Assembly (NCBI RefSeq): GCF_020639365.1
Contig: NZ_JAINUL010000001.1
Span: forward strand, 3,923,159-3,987,158
From: Streptomyces flavotricini
GTDB taxonomy: Bacteria; Actinomycetota; Actinomycetes; Streptomycetales; Streptomycetaceae
Reading direction: 5' to 3'
DNA: 64,000 nucleotides
Positions within the stretch are counted from its first letter, which is position 1. The number at the start of each line of letters is the position of its first letter. The position numbers and the translations under genes were made by a program. Under the pieces are notes generated by a model. That model was not told the origin of the DNA. It worked only from the letters and a program-made list of their open reading frames with translations, and ran no database searches. Shown here piece after piece: positions 1-19,502 of this stretch.

Positions 1-733
1 GGATGCGCTCCGGGTCGAGCCCGCTCAGCCGGTACGTCTCGCGGGCCAGCCCCATCCAGGTGGTCCGGCCGCTCGCGGTGCCGTGGTAGACCCCGCCCAT
101 GGCCGTGCCCTTCAGCGCGGCGAGACCCAGCTCGACCAGGCGCCGGGCCAGCGCGTAGGACCAGGTGGGCTGGCCGTGCTGGTCGTCGACGACGTCGAGG
201 GTGTCGCGCTGGGCGGCCAGCTTGAGCATGGTGGCGACGAAGTTCGGCCCGTGCTCGCCGTACAGCCACGCGGTCCGGACGACGTAGCCGTCCTGCGGCA
301 GCAGTTCGGCTACGGCCTGCTCGCCGATCAGCTTGGAGCGCCCGTACGCGTTGAGCGGGCCGGTCGCGGCGTCCTCGCGGTACGGCTCGGTGGCGTCGCC
401 GGGGAGCACGTAGTCGGTGGAGACGTGCAGCAGGCGCGCGTGGGCGGCGGCGCAGGCCTCGGCGAGGACGCGCACGCCGGTGCCGTTGACGGCGGTGGCG
501 GCGTCCTCGGCGGTCTCGGCGCCGTCGACGTCGGTCCACGCGGCGCAGTTCACGACCACGGTGACGCCCTCGACCGCCGCGCGGACGGCGGCCGGGTCGG
601 TGATGTCGAGGTCGGTGCGGCGCAGGCCCACGGCTTCGATCCCGGCAGCCTTCAGGACGGCCAGGACGTCCTGGCCGAGCATCCCGGCGGCGCCGGTGAC
701 GAGCCAGCGTCCGGCTCGCGGGTTCGCGCTCAC
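1..733 (-). CDS. rfbD: dTDP-4-dehydrorhamnose reductase (partial, 3' end outside window)
   Basis: This enzyme makes the last step of dTDP-L-rhamnose synthesis, the NAD(P)H-dependent reduction of dTDP-4-keto-rhamnose. The visible 244 codons begin VSANPRAGRWLVTGAAGMLG, which shows a Rossmann GxxGxxG nucleotide-binding loop. They continue with the SDR elements NCAAWTDVD, HVSTDYVLPG and YGRSKLIGE (catalytic Tyr-x3-Lys). The GTG start (731-733) overlaps the rfbB stop as GTGA, so the two are translationally coupled. The C-terminus runs off the left edge of the window. Identification is by motif and by the complete rfbBAC set next to it. Confidence 0.93.
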   Translation of the reverse strand, partial: MSANPRAGRWLVTGAAGMLGQDVLAVLKAAGIEAVGLRRTDLDITDPAAVRAAVEGVTVVVNCAAWTDVDGAETAEDAATAVNGTGVRVLAEACAAAHARLLHVSTDYVLPGDATEPYREDAATGPLNAYGRSKLIGEQAVAELLPQDGYVVRTAWLYGEHGPNFVATMLKLAAQRDTLDVVDDQHGQPTWSYALARRLVELGLAALKGTAMGGVYHGTASGRTTWMGLARETYRLSGLDPERI

Positions 734-1707
734 TTCTGCAGGGCCGCCTTCGCCTTCAGCGGCTCCCACCAGGCGCGGTTCTCGCGGTACCAGTCGATGG
801 TGGCCTTGATGCCGTCCTCGAAGGTGACCTGCGGCGCGTAGCCGAGCTCCGAGCCGATCTTGCTGATGTCGATGGAGTAGCGGAGGTCGTGGCCCTTGCG
901 GTCCTCGACCTGCTCGACCATGTCCCAGCCGAGGCCGGCCGCTTCGAGCAGCACGCCGGTGAGCTCCTTGTTGGTGAGCTCGGTTCCGCCGCCGATGTTG
1001 TAGACCTCGCCGGCGCGGCCCTTCCGCATGGCCAGGTCGATGCCGCGGCAGTGGTCGGAGACGTGCAGCCAGTCGCGCACGTTGCCGCCGTTGCCGTACA
1101 GCGGGACCTTCTTGCCGTCCATCAGGTTCGAGACGAACAGCGGGATGACCTTCTCCGGGAACTGGTAGTGCCCGTAGTTGTTGGAGCAGCGCGTGACCAC
1201 GACGTCCATGCCGTGCGTCCGCGCGTAGGCCAGGGCCAGCAGGTCGGACGAGGCCTTGGAGGCGGAGTACGGGGAGTTCGGCACCAGCGGCCACTCCTCG
1301 GTCCAGGAGCCCTCGCTGATCGAGCCGTACACCTCGTCGGTGGAGATGTGGACGAAGCGGCCGACCCCGTGCTTGCGGGCGGCGTCGAGGAGCACCTGCG
1401 TACCGACGACGTTGGTCATCACGAACGGGCCGGCACCGGCGATCGAGCGGTCCACGTGGGACTCGGCGGCGAAGTGCACCACCACGTCGTGCCCGGGCAT
1501 CACCTGGTCGACGGCCTCGGCGTCGCAGATGTCGCCCTTGACGAACTTGTAACCGGGGTGGTCGGCGACGGGCGCGAGGTTCGCCTCGACGCCCGAGTAG
1601 GTCAGCTTGTCGAAGACCGTGATCTGGGCCGATGCGTCTGCACCGAGCTGCTGCCGGACGAATTCTGAACCGATGAAGCCGGCGCCGCCGGTCACAAGGA
1701 TGCGCAT
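730..1707 (-). CDS. rfbB: dTDP-glucose 4,6-dehydratase
   Basis: The protein has 325 residues, the usual length. It converts dTDP-D-glucose to dTDP-4-keto-6-deoxy-D-glucose with bound NAD+. It opens with MRILVTGGAGFIGSEFV (GxxGxxG). STDEVYG supplies the catalytic Asp-Glu pair and PYSASKASSD the Tyr-x3-Lys motif. The gene is divergent from rfbA (83 bp apart) and coupled to rfbD downstream, so the four rhamnose genes form two divergent pairs. A TAGACT box lies 9 nt before the ATG, which suggests a very short or absent leader. Confidence 0.96.
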   Translation of the reverse strand: MRILVTGGAGFIGSEFVRQQLGADASAQITVFDKLTYSGVEANLAPVADHPGYKFVKGDICDAEAVDQVMPGHDVVVHFAAESHVDRSIAGAGPFVMTNVVGTQVLLDAARKHGVGRFVHISTDEVYGSISEGSWTEEWPLVPNSPYSASKASSDLLALAYARTHGMDVVVTRCSNNYGHYQFPEKVIPLFVSNLMDGKKVPLYGNGGNVRDWLHVSDHCRGIDLAMRKGRAGEVYNIGGGTELTNKELTGVLLEAAGLGWDMVEQVEDRKGHDLRYSIDISKIGSELGYAPQVTFEDGIKATIDWYRENRAWWEPLKAKAALQK

Positions 1708-1777
1708 AATACGAAGAGTCTAGCCGCTCGTACACCACCCACCCGGCCCGCGCCGCGGCGCCCTCCGTGCTCTCGCA

Positions 1778-1790
1778 TAGGGTTGGGCCC
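1778..1790 (+). promoter_or_regulatory. leaderless-type -10 box for rfbA
   Basis: TAGGGT (1778-1783) is followed by exactly 7 nt and then the rfbA ATG. No Shine-Dalgarno sequence lies between, so the transcript probably begins at or within a base or two of the start codon. The geometry recurs at murB, tetR, the APC transporter and the first sensor kinase in this window. Confidence 0.55.
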
Positions 1791-2666
1791 ATGCGTGGAA
1801 TTCTCTTGGCCGGTGGCACCGGATCCCGACTCTGGCCGCTGACCCGGGCAGTCTCGAAGCAGCTGCTCCCCGTCTTCGACAAGCCGATGATCTACTACCC
1901 GCTCTCCACCCTGGTCATGGCCGGAATCAGCGAGATTCTCGTCATCACCACGCCGGAGGACCGTGCGCAGTTCGAGCGACTGCTCGGCGACGGCTCCCAG
2001 TTCGGCATACGGCTGGAGTACGCGGTCCAGGAGCGCCCCGAGGGCATCGCCCAGGCGTTCGTGCTCGGCGCCGACTTCATCGGCGACGAGTCGGTCGCCC
2101 TGATCCTCGGCGACAACATCTTCCACGGCAGCGGCCTCGGCACGCGCCTGGCGGAGCACACCGGCTCCAAGGGCGGCCGGGTCTTCGCGTATCCGGTGGC
2201 CGACCCGACCGCGTACGGCGTGGTGGAGTTCGACGAGAACGGCCAGGCCATCTCCATCGAGGAGAAGCCGGTCAAGCCCAAGTCCCGCTACGCGGTACCG
2301 GGTCTGTACTTCTACGACAACCGCGTCGTGGAGATCGCTCGTGGCCTGAAGCCCAGCGCGCGCGGCGAACTGGAGATCACCGCGGTCAACGACGCGTACC
2401 TCCAGGCCGGTGAGCTGAATGTCACCATCCTCGACCGCGGCACCGCCTGGTTGGACACCGGGACCTTCGTCTCCATGGTCCAGGCCTCGGAGTTCGTCCG
2501 CGTGATCGAGGAGCGCCAGGGCTTCAAGATCGGCTGCATCGAGGAGGCGGCCTGGCGGGCCGGCCTGATCGACTCCGCGCAGCTGCGCGAACTGGCCCAG
2601 CCGCTGCTCAAGAGCGGCTACGGCGACTACCTGATCGCTCTGCTCGAAGAGGAGTCCTCCCGGTGA
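1791..2666 (+). CDS. rfbA: glucose-1-phosphate thymidylyltransferase
   Basis: The protein has 291 residues. It joins dTTP and glucose-1-phosphate into dTDP-glucose, the first step of dTDP-rhamnose synthesis. It starts MRGILLAGGTGSRLWP, the nucleotidyltransferase GxGxR signature. EKPVKPKS and ILGDNIFHG match the RmlA sugar-binding and metal-binding segments. I chose the ATG at 1791 rather than an upstream in-frame ATG at 1767, because the conserved N-terminus and the -10 box both point to it. The stop overlaps the GTG of rfbC (GTGA). Confidence 0.96.
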   Translation: MRGILLAGGTGSRLWPLTRAVSKQLLPVFDKPMIYYPLSTLVMAGISEILVITTPEDRAQFERLLGDGSQFGIRLEYAVQERPEGIAQAFVLGADFIGDESVALILGDNIFHGSGLGTRLAEHTGSKGGRVFAYPVADPTAYGVVEFDENGQAISIEEKPVKPKSRYAVPGLYFYDNRVVEIARGLKPSARGELEITAVNDAYLQAGELNVTILDRGTAWLDTGTFVSMVQASEFVRVIEERQGFKIGCIEEAAWRAGLIDSAQLRELAQPLLKSGYGDYLIALLEEESSR

Positions 2667-3265
2667 AGTTCCGCCAGCTCTCGATGGAGGGCGCCTACGA
2701 GATCACCCCGCAGCTGCACGGCGACCCGCGCGGCCTGTTCACCGAGTGGTACCGCTTCGACAAGCTGTCCGAGGTCGTCGGCCACCCGCTGAACCTGGCG
2801 CAGGCGAACCTCTCGGTGTCCTCGCGCGGCGTGGTCCGGGGCATCCACTTCGCCGACGTGCCGCGCGGCCAGGCCAAGTACGTGACCTGCGTGCGCGGCG
2901 CCGTGCTCGACGTCATCGTGGACCTGCGGGTCGGCTCCCCGACCTTCGGCCGCTGGGAGGGCGTCCGCCTGGACGACGTGGACCGCCGCGCGGTCTACAT
3001 CCCGGAGGGGCTGGGCCACGGGTTCTGCGCGCTGAGCGACGACGCCACGCTGTCGTACCTCTGCTCGGAGACGTACAACCCGACCGGCGAGCACTCGGTT
3101 CACCCGCTCGACGCGGACCTGGGCATCGAGTGGCCGGCGGACGTGCCGCTGCTGTCCGCCCGCGACGAGGCCGCGCCGACGCTGGCCGAGGCGATCGAGT
3201 CGGGCCTGCTGCCGGACTACGCCGCCTGCAAGGAGTTCACCGAGTCCCTGCGCGTGACCGGCTGA
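2663..3265 (+). CDS. rfbC: dTDP-4-dehydrorhamnose 3,5-epimerase
   Basis: The protein has 200 residues. It epimerises C3 and C5 of dTDP-4-keto-6-deoxyglucose. The cupin-fold RmlC signatures are present: GDPRGLFTEWYR near the N-terminus, VVRGIHF with the catalytic His, VLDVIVDLRVGSPTFG, and YIPEGLGHGFCAL. The GTG start overlaps the rfbA stop, so the two are coupled. With rfbA, rfbB and rfbD this completes the pathway to dTDP-L-rhamnose, a precursor for cell-wall or secondary-metabolite glycosylation. Confidence 0.95.
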   Translation: MKFRQLSMEGAYEITPQLHGDPRGLFTEWYRFDKLSEVVGHPLNLAQANLSVSSRGVVRGIHFADVPRGQAKYVTCVRGAVLDVIVDLRVGSPTFGRWEGVRLDDVDRRAVYIPEGLGHGFCALSDDATLSYLCSETYNPTGEHSVHPLDADLGIEWPADVPLLSARDEAAPTLAEAIESGLLPDYAACKEFTESLRVTG

Positions 3266-3287
3266 CGGATCCCCCGCAGGGCACGAG

Positions 3288-3324
3288 AGAGGGCCGCACC
3301 CCGTCATCGGGGGTGCGGCCCTCT
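3288..3324 (+). terminator. terminator after rfbC
   Basis: A perfect 15-bp stem (AGAGGGCCGCACCCC, 3288-3302, with 3310-3324) closes a 7-nt loop 22 nt after the rfbC stop. It lies in the convergent space between rfbC and tuf and could act in both directions. Confidence 0.8.
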
Positions 3325-3389
3325 TCCGTGTGCCGTGCGCACGTGACGCGCGTCCTGCACGTCCCGCCCGTCCCGCCCGTCCGTACGAC

Positions 3390-3435
3390 GAAGGGCCCCT
3401 CCCCCGCCGCCGGAGCGGTGGGGAAGGGGCCCTTC
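3390..3435 (-). terminator. terminator after tuf
   Basis: GAAGGGCCCC (3390-3399) pairs with GGGGCCCTTC (3426-3435), and C-rich and G-rich arms extend the stem inward. The hairpin lies about 50 nt past the tuf stop on the minus strand. Confidence 0.75.
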
Positions 3436-3483
3436 TGTCAAACATGGTGCCCGCTCGCGCGAGCTACCAGGTCAGAGCACGAA

Positions 3484-4677
<1,194 letters not shown>

Positions 4678-4743
4678 GGGGTCCTCCTGGAGAGTGGTTC
4701 TGTACGCCTTACTCATCGGCGCCAGGTGATCTTTGCTGGAAAG

Positions 4744-4795
4744 CCGGCCCCTCCGGGGCAACGGAGGGTTACTCCTGTTGCCCCGGGGGCTCCGG
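4744..4795 (-). promoter_or_regulatory. large hairpin in the fusA-tuf spacer
   Basis: GGGGCAAC/GTTGCCCC forms an 8-bp perfect core stem with a further inner GGAG/CTCC pairing and an outer, imperfect CCGG-closed extension. No U-run follows. It may be a weak attenuator or processing site that separates tuf expression from the rest of the operon; this role is inferred. Confidence 0.5.
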
Positions 4796-4825
4796 TGACA
4801 AGCCTAAAGCGTGTACTCGGAAGAG

Positions 4826-6958
<2,133 letters not shown>

Positions 6959-6997
6959 ATCGGCTCAGTCTTCTCTCGGTCTCGATGTGGGTTGGGA

Positions 6998-7468
6998 CTA
7001 CCAGCGGTAGTGCGCGAAGGCCTTGTTGGACTCGGCCATCTTGTGCGTGTCCTCGCGCTTCTTGACGGCAGCGCCAAGACCGTTGGAGGCGTCGAGCAGC
7101 TCGTTCATGAGGCGCTCGGTCATGGTCTTCTCACGACGGGCGCGGGAGTAACCCACGAGCCAGCGGAGGGCCAGGGTCGACTGGCGACCCGGCTTGACCT
7201 CGACGGGGACCTGGTAGGTCGCGCCACCGACACGGCGGGACTTGACCTCGAGGGACGGCTTGACGTTCTCGAGCGCGCGCTTCAGCGTGATGACCGGGTC
7301 GTTGCCGGTCTTCTCGCGGAGGCCTTCCATGGCGCCGTAAACGATGCGCTCGGCGGTGGAGCGCTTGCCGTTCAGGAGGATCTTGTTGATGAGCGACGTC
7401 ACCAGAGGAGATGCGTAGACCGGGTCGATGATGACCGGGCGCTTCGGGGCGGGGCCCTTACGAGGCAT
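6998..7468 (-). CDS. rpsG: 30S ribosomal protein S7
   Basis: The protein has 156 residues, the standard length. It binds the 3' major domain of 16S rRNA and contacts the E-site tRNA. It starts MPRKGPAPKRPVIIDPVY and contains the S7 signature region LINKILLNGKRSTAERIVY. The gene starts only 2 nt after the rpsL stop, so the two are co-translated. Confidence 0.97.
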   Translation of the reverse strand: MPRKGPAPKRPVIIDPVYASPLVTSLINKILLNGKRSTAERIVYGAMEGLREKTGNDPVITLKRALENVKPSLEVKSRRVGGATYQVPVEVKPGRQSTLALRWLVGYSRARREKTMTERLMNELLDASNGLGAAVKKREDTHKMAESNKAFAHYRW

Positions 7469-7470
7469 TC

Positions 7471-7842
7471 TTACTTCTCCTTCTTGGCGCCGTAGCGGCT
7501 GCGGGCCTGCTTGCGGTTCTTGACAGCCTGGGTGTCAAGCGCACCGCGGATGATCTTGTAACGAACACCCGGCAGGTCCTTCACACGGCCACCACGCACG
7601 AGCACGATCGAGTGCTCCTGCAGGTTGTGTCCCTCACCCGGAATGTAAGCGGTGACCTCGATGCCGGAGGTCAGACGCACACGCGCGACCTTACGGAGCG
7701 CCGAGTTCGGCTTCTTCGGGGTGGTCGTGAACACACGCGTGCAGACGCCGCGGCGCTGGGGCGAAGCCTCAAGCGCGGGCGTCTTCGTCTTCTCGACCTT
7801 GTCCTGCCGGCCCTTACGGACCAGCTGCTGGATCGTAGGCAC
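7471..7842 (-). CDS. rpsL: 30S ribosomal protein S12
   Basis: The protein has 123 residues. S12 is the decoding-centre protein and the target of streptomycin-resistance mutations. The GTG start gives VPTIQQLVRKGRQDK, with GGAGAAG 5 nt upstream; longer frames to 7953 are not conserved. The lysines of PKKPNSALRK and GRVKDLPGV are the wild-type residues usually called K43 and K88. It is the first gene of the str operon, and its promoter must lie in the 473-bp space that follows. Confidence 0.96.
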   Translation of the reverse strand: MPTIQQLVRKGRQDKVEKTKTPALEASPQRRGVCTRVFTTTPKKPNSALRKVARVRLTSGIEVTAYIPGEGHNLQEHSIVLVRGGRVKDLPGVRYKIIRGALDTQAVKNRKQARSRYGAKKEK

Positions 7843-8315
7843 TACTTCTCCGGTTTCTGTGTGCCGTGTAGTGAAGCTAACCTGGAACTTTGCCGACCCA
7901 CGCGGTCGGGTGTGTCGGATCCGGCGGGACTCCGCGCAAGCACGGAAACGCATGGATCGCGGTGGCTGATCCGGCTCTCATGCGGTTGATGGACACGCAC
8001 AGGAGCCCAGGCACACCCCAGGCACAAGGTCTGAGCGTACCTACCGCATCCCATCCGGTCAAAACAAAGGCCCGCGCGGGACGAGCGCGATATCGCCGCC
8101 GGTCATGTGCCGCTTGGGCGAGACCCCGGTGTGGCCCTGCCGACTCGCGCATGTGGTAAAGGCGTGCTAAGCGGAGCGGGACGGGGCGGCCGCCCCCGCG
8201 AACTAAACTGCCCCAGCGATTCGCTTGATTCGTCGCGAAACGGCGCAGGCGTCGACGGACGTCCACGGGCATCCACGGCATCCACGGCATCCACGAGCAC
8301 TCAGGGAGCGGGACA
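7843..8315. other. non-coding divergent promoter region, rpsL / YfhO-like gene
   Basis: No convincing gene is seen. The region must contain the strong rpsL promoter (minus) and the promoter of the membrane-protein gene (plus). Its only clear structure is a 9-bp direct repeat CATCCACGG at 8270, 8279 and 8288 (last base varied), just upstream of the YfhO-like start. Confidence 0.5.
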
Positions 8316-10805
8316 TTGCGGACGGTCACCTCGGAGACGACGGCGACGGACCGTCCGGCCCTGCCGTCTCCCCGCCGCCGGCCCCTGCGGCTCGCCCGCG
8401 TACCCGCCCGTCTGCGCGGCCGCCTGTACGGGCCCCTGCTGGCGTTCCTGATCACCTCGGCCGCGTTCTGCTCGGCCTGGGCCGCCCGCGGCACCTACCC
8501 CTTCGGCAACACCGGCCGGGCCATCAACGACCAGGCCAACCAGTACGTGCCCTTCCACCGCGCACTGTGGGACCTGGCCCACGGGCAGTCCGCCGGTGAC
8601 GTGCTCTTCACCTGGCGCGCGGGCTTCGGCCAGCAGTTCCTGTCCGACTACTACACGTACCTCGGCAACCCGTTCTCCTGGCTGGCCGTCCTGGTCCCGC
8701 GCGACCACGTCGACCTCGCCGTCTTCGCGATCACCCCGATCACCATGGGCACCGCCGCCGCCGTCATGACGGTCTACCTCGGCAAGCTCCACCCCGGCCC
8801 GTGGTGGCAGCGCGGGGTGCTCGGCGCCTGCTACGGGCTCTGCGGCTGGGCGCTCAGCGACGCCTCGTACATCCCGATGTGGCTGTGGGGCCTGGTCGCC
8901 CTCCCGCTGCTCGGCATCGCCGTCGAGTGGTGCCTGGAGGAGCGCCGCTGGCCGGGCGTCGCGCTGTTCGTCGCGCTCGCCTGGTTCGGCAACTTCTACA
9001 CCGCGATGATGGCCACGATGGCCGCCTGCGTACTGCTCGCCATCCGCCTGATCACCCGGGACATGACCGGCCGGCAGCGGCTGCGCGCGGTGTGGCGGGC
9101 CGCGACGGCCGCCGGGACGGGCATCCTGCTGACCCTCCCGCTCCTGCTGCCGTCGTTCCTCTCCAGCGGCTCCGCCCAGCCCACCCAGGCCGGGGCCTTC
9201 GAGCCCGTGCGGATCGAACTGTTCCTCGCCGGGATGCTCCCCGCCACGCACCTGTGGGGCGGCCGCCCGCGGCTGTACGTGGCTTCGCTCGGCCTGATCC
9301 TCGCCGGATCGTTCCTGTTCAACGCCGCCATCGCCCGCCGGACCCGCCTGGTGTGGGCGGCGGCGACCCTGCTCGTCGTCGCCTCGTTCCAGTTCCCGCC
9401 GACCCAGTACGTGTGGCACGGGCTGGCGGTGCCGAACGGCAACCCGTACCGCGAGGCCTTCGTCTTCAGCGGCATGGTGGTGGTCCTGGCCTGGCTGGCC
9501 CTGGCCCACCGCCCGCGCCCGCCGCACGTGGCGCTGACGGCCGCCCTGCTGGTCGCGGCCACCTTCGTCCTGCGCCGCGCCGACGACTTCGGCGGCTGGA
9601 CCTGGCCTGCGGTGCTGGTGGGCGGGGCCGTCTCCGTACTGGCCCTCGTCCTCCTCGCCCTGGGCGAGAAGCGGCGGTACCTGATCCCGGTGGCCGCGGT
9701 CCTCATGGTCTGCGTGGTCTTCGCGGAGTCCACGGTGGCGGCCGCCGGCGCGGACTCCCGCCGCGGCCGCGAACGCTGGGCGAAGCCGGTCGCCACCTCG
9801 AACCGCTCGATCGGCGCGCACTTCGACGCCGTCCGGCAGGTGGACGGCTGGCCCGCGTACCGGACCGACTCCGGCGCGCCGCAGAGCTCGTACAACGACG
9901 CCCTCGCCCTGCGCGCCGAGGGCCCGCAGTACTACAGCAGCTACCTGCCGGAGGCCACGTACCGGACCCTGGAGCCCCTCGGCTACGGCTTCAAGAACGA
10001 CGGCCGGACCTTCTTCGGCGCCGACGACCCGGTGCTCGACGCGATCTTCTCCATCGGCGCCCGGGTCCGCCCGGGGGCCGAACCGGGCAGCTGGACGTCC
10101 ACGCGCTTCGCGGCCCCTCCCCTGGTGACGCTCCGCTCCGGCCCCTACACCTCGCCCAACCCGGCGGACAGCGTCTACGCCCGGCAGGAGAACGTCCTCG
10201 GCGCCACCGTCCACCAGGTCCCCCAGGTCAGCCGCGGGGGCACGGCCACGGAGCAGACGTACACCGCCCAGTGCGCCCCCGGCTCCGAGGCGTACTGGTA
10301 CTCCCCCCAGATCTACGGCACCCTCACCCACGCCGGCGCGTCCCGCCCCCTGGAAGACCGGATGACCGGGGTGATCAAGCTGGGCGAGGTCCCCGCGGAC
10401 GGCGAGGTGGCCGTGTCGGTGCACACGCGCACCAAGGACGCGACGGCCGGCGAGCACCCCGTCGGCTGCCTGGACCGCGCCGCCCTGGACACGGCGATCG
10501 CCTCGCTGAAGTCCACCGGAGCCACGAAGGTCACCACGGGCGGCCACTCCATCGAAGCCACCCTCCCGAAGGGCGCCGAGGGCACGGCCGTCTTCGCGAT
10601 GACGGCCGTCCCGGGCTGGCAGTGCACGGCCCCGGTGAAGAGCTTCCACGGCCTGGTCTCCGTGGACCTCCCCGCGGGCACCGACAAGGTCTCCTGCACC
10701 TTCACCCCCAAGGGCCTCACCCCCGGCCTGACCGCCGCCGCCCTGGCCCTCCTGACCCTCACGTCGGCAACCCTCACCACCCACCGCCGCCGCCGGCGCG
10801 CCTGA
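8316..10805 (+). CDS. YfhO-family polytopic membrane protein
   Basis: The protein has 829 residues. The N-terminal half is a series of about 12 hydrophobic segments (from LLAFLITSAAFC near residue 45 to about residue 480), then a large outer domain of about 320 residues, then a last hydrophobic helix (LTAAALALLTLTSATL) and a basic end. The motifs DQANQYVPFHRALWD and GFGQQFLSDYYTY fit the YfhO family of GT-C-like proteins, members of which glycosylate teichoic acids in Firmicutes; the substrate here is unknown. Start is TTG with AGGGAG upstream. It lies between rpsL and rpoC and shares a terminator with rpoC. Confidence 0.85.
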   Translation: MRTVTSETTATDRPALPSPRRRPLRLARVPARLRGRLYGPLLAFLITSAAFCSAWAARGTYPFGNTGRAINDQANQYVPFHRALWDLAHGQSAGDVLFTWRAGFGQQFLSDYYTYLGNPFSWLAVLVPRDHVDLAVFAITPITMGTAAAVMTVYLGKLHPGPWWQRGVLGACYGLCGWALSDASYIPMWLWGLVALPLLGIAVEWCLEERRWPGVALFVALAWFGNFYTAMMATMAACVLLAIRLITRDMTGRQRLRAVWRAATAAGTGILLTLPLLLPSFLSSGSAQPTQAGAFEPVRIELFLAGMLPATHLWGGRPRLYVASLGLILAGSFLFNAAIARRTRLVWAAATLLVVASFQFPPTQYVWHGLAVPNGNPYREAFVFSGMVVVLAWLALAHRPRPPHVALTAALLVAATFVLRRADDFGGWTWPAVLVGGAVSVLALVLLALGEKRRYLIPVAAVLMVCVVFAESTVAAAGADSRRGRERWAKPVATSNRSIGAHFDAVRQVDGWPAYRTDSGAPQSSYNDALALRAEGPQYYSSYLPEATYRTLEPLGYGFKNDGRTFFGADDPVLDAIFSIGARVRPGAEPGSWTSTRFAAPPLVTLRSGPYTSPNPADSVYARQENVLGATVHQVPQVSRGGTATEQTYTAQCAPGSEAYWYSPQIYGTLTHAGASRPLEDRMTGVIKLGEVPADGEVAVSVHTRTKDATAGEHPVGCLDRAALDTAIASLKSTGATKVTTGGHSIEATLPKGAEGTAVFAMTAVPGWQCTAPVKSFHGLVSVDLPAGTDKVSCTFTPKGLTPGLTAAALALLTLTSATLTTHRRRRRA

Positions 10806-10853
10806 CGGTGTCCCCCGCGGCCCCGGGGCATCCCCCCGGGGCCGGAACACGAA

Positions 10854-10893
10854 GAAGCCCCCCGCCGCTCCTCTCGGAGCGGCGGGGGGCTTC
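10854..10893. terminator. bidirectional terminator between YfhO-like gene and rpoC
   Basis: An 18-bp perfect stem (10854-10871 with 10876-10893) closes a TCTC tetraloop, midway between two convergent stop codons. It should end both the membrane-protein transcript and the rpoBC transcript. Confidence 0.88.
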
Positions 10894-10907
10894 CTTCATA
10901 CGAGCTG

Positions 10908-14807
<3,900 letters not shown>

Positions 14808-14867
14808 TGTGCGTCAATCCCTCTTTCGGGGTCGAGTCTCAATCATGGTCTGAACGGTCCCGGGGAT

Positions 14868-14897
14868 GACGGGGGGCTCTTGAGCGAGCCCCCCGTC
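14868..14897 (-). promoter_or_regulatory. hairpin in the rpoB-rpoC spacer
   Basis: GACGGGGGGCTC (14868-14879) and its complement (14886-14897) form a perfect 12-bp stem with a 6-nt loop. It lies 7 nt past the rpoB stop and is not followed by a U-run. It may attenuate transcription into rpoC or stabilise the rpoB 3' end; this is inference. Confidence 0.55.
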
Positions 14898-14904
14898 AGG
14901 CCCG

Positions 14905-18387
<3,483 letters not shown>

Positions 18388-18944
18388 GAGGGGGTCCTTC
18401 CGAGGGCTCGGACTCACTACGCGCGTACCGGTCCCAGCTGACACAGAAGACGGCCCGCCTGATTCGGTCGAAAAGACCTGGTCAGGGCGTATCGATCAAG
18501 TGTGCTCGAGCGTGGGCATGCCCCTGGCGACGGGCAGGGGGCAGCTAACAGGCAGCGCAAAGGGTCAGTGTAGCCACTTGGCTCACTGATGTCCAGACCA
18601 GGTTTCCGGAAACCGGCAACAGGCCTTCCCCATGTCGTTTAAACCAACCCTGCGACCCTGCGTCCAACACGCGACTCTCGTGGCTCTCGCACACAGAGCG
18701 CGTATCAGTACTGCCCTCTTCGTAGTCGATCCATGCCTCGGATCTTCGATCCGTGCCGCGGATCTCGGACCGGTCCCGTACGAGGCCGATCGATCCCACA
18801 ACGGGACTGAGAATTGCGCGCCGCGTGCCGTTCGTCAAGGCCCCCTGCTCCGTGCGGATCAGCTCCGGACCCGGCTGCGGGGCAACGATGATCACCCTAC
18901 TCCCCAACGAGACCAGGGCAAGTCAGGCACTGCGGGTACGCCAA
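18388..18944. other. non-coding region upstream of rpoB
   Basis: About 560 bp without a supportable gene. It must hold the rpoBC promoter and leader, which in streptomycetes respond to growth rate and ppGpp. Short GATC-rich repeats (GGATCTTCGATCC and nearby) are visible around 18740-18795, but I cannot assign a -10 with confidence. Confidence 0.45.
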
Positions 18945-18974
18945 AGGGCGACCACCCTTACGGGTGATCGCCCT
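18945..18974 (-). terminator. terminator or attenuator after rplL
   Basis: A 13-bp stem with one mismatch (AGGGCGACCACCC, 18945-18957, with 18962-18974) closes a TTAC loop, 32 nt past the rplL stop. On the minus strand it is followed by TTTGG. It probably limits read-through from rplJL into rpoBC. Confidence 0.7.
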
Positions 18975-19005
18975 CGGTTGAGGCCTCAGAGGGGCCTCAG
19001 AGGTG

Positions 19006-19392
19006 TTACTTGACCTCGACGGCCGCACCGGCGCCCTTGAGGGCCTCGGCGGCCTTCTCGGCGGCGTCCTTGGCGACCTTCTCGAGGACGGGCTTCGGCG
19101 CACCGTCGACGAGGTCCTTGGCCTCCTTCAGACCCAGGGAGGTCAGCTCGCGCACGACCTTGATGACCTGGATCTTCTTGTCGCCGGCACCGGTGAGGAT
19201 GACGTCGAACTCGTCCTTCTCCTCCTCGGCGGCGGCGGCGTCGCCACCACCCTGACCCGGGGCGGCAACGGCGACGGCCGCGGCGGCGGTGACGTCGAAC
19301 TTCTCCTCGAAGGCCTTCACGAACTCGGAGAGCTCGATGAGGGTCATCTCCTCGAACTGGGCGAGGAGGTCGTCCTGAGAGAGCTTCGCCAT
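19006..19392 (-). CDS. rplL: 50S ribosomal protein L7/L12
   Basis: The protein has 128 residues. It is the multicopy stalk protein that recruits translational GTPases. It has the N-terminal dimerisation segment (MAKLSQDDLLAQFEEM), an Ala-rich hinge around residues 40-60, and the C-terminal factor-binding domain (VIKVVRELTSLGLKEAKDLV). The ATG at 19392 follows GGAAGGA and gives the family N-terminus. It lies 110 bp downstream of rplJ. Confidence 0.97.
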   Translation of the reverse strand: MAKLSQDDLLAQFEEMTLIELSEFVKAFEEKFDVTAAAAVAVAAPGQGGGDAAAAEEEKDEFDVILTGAGDKKIQVIKVVRELTSLGLKEAKDLVDGAPKPVLEKVAKDAAEKAAEALKGAGAAVEVK

Positions 19393-19502
19393 GATGGGCG
19401 ATCCTTCCACTAATTCGGCAGGTGCCGGATGTATATAGAGGCGGGCGTAACGGCCCGCTACGACCCACGCACTAGGCGGCGTGGATCAGTGCGCGAGCCG
19501 AA

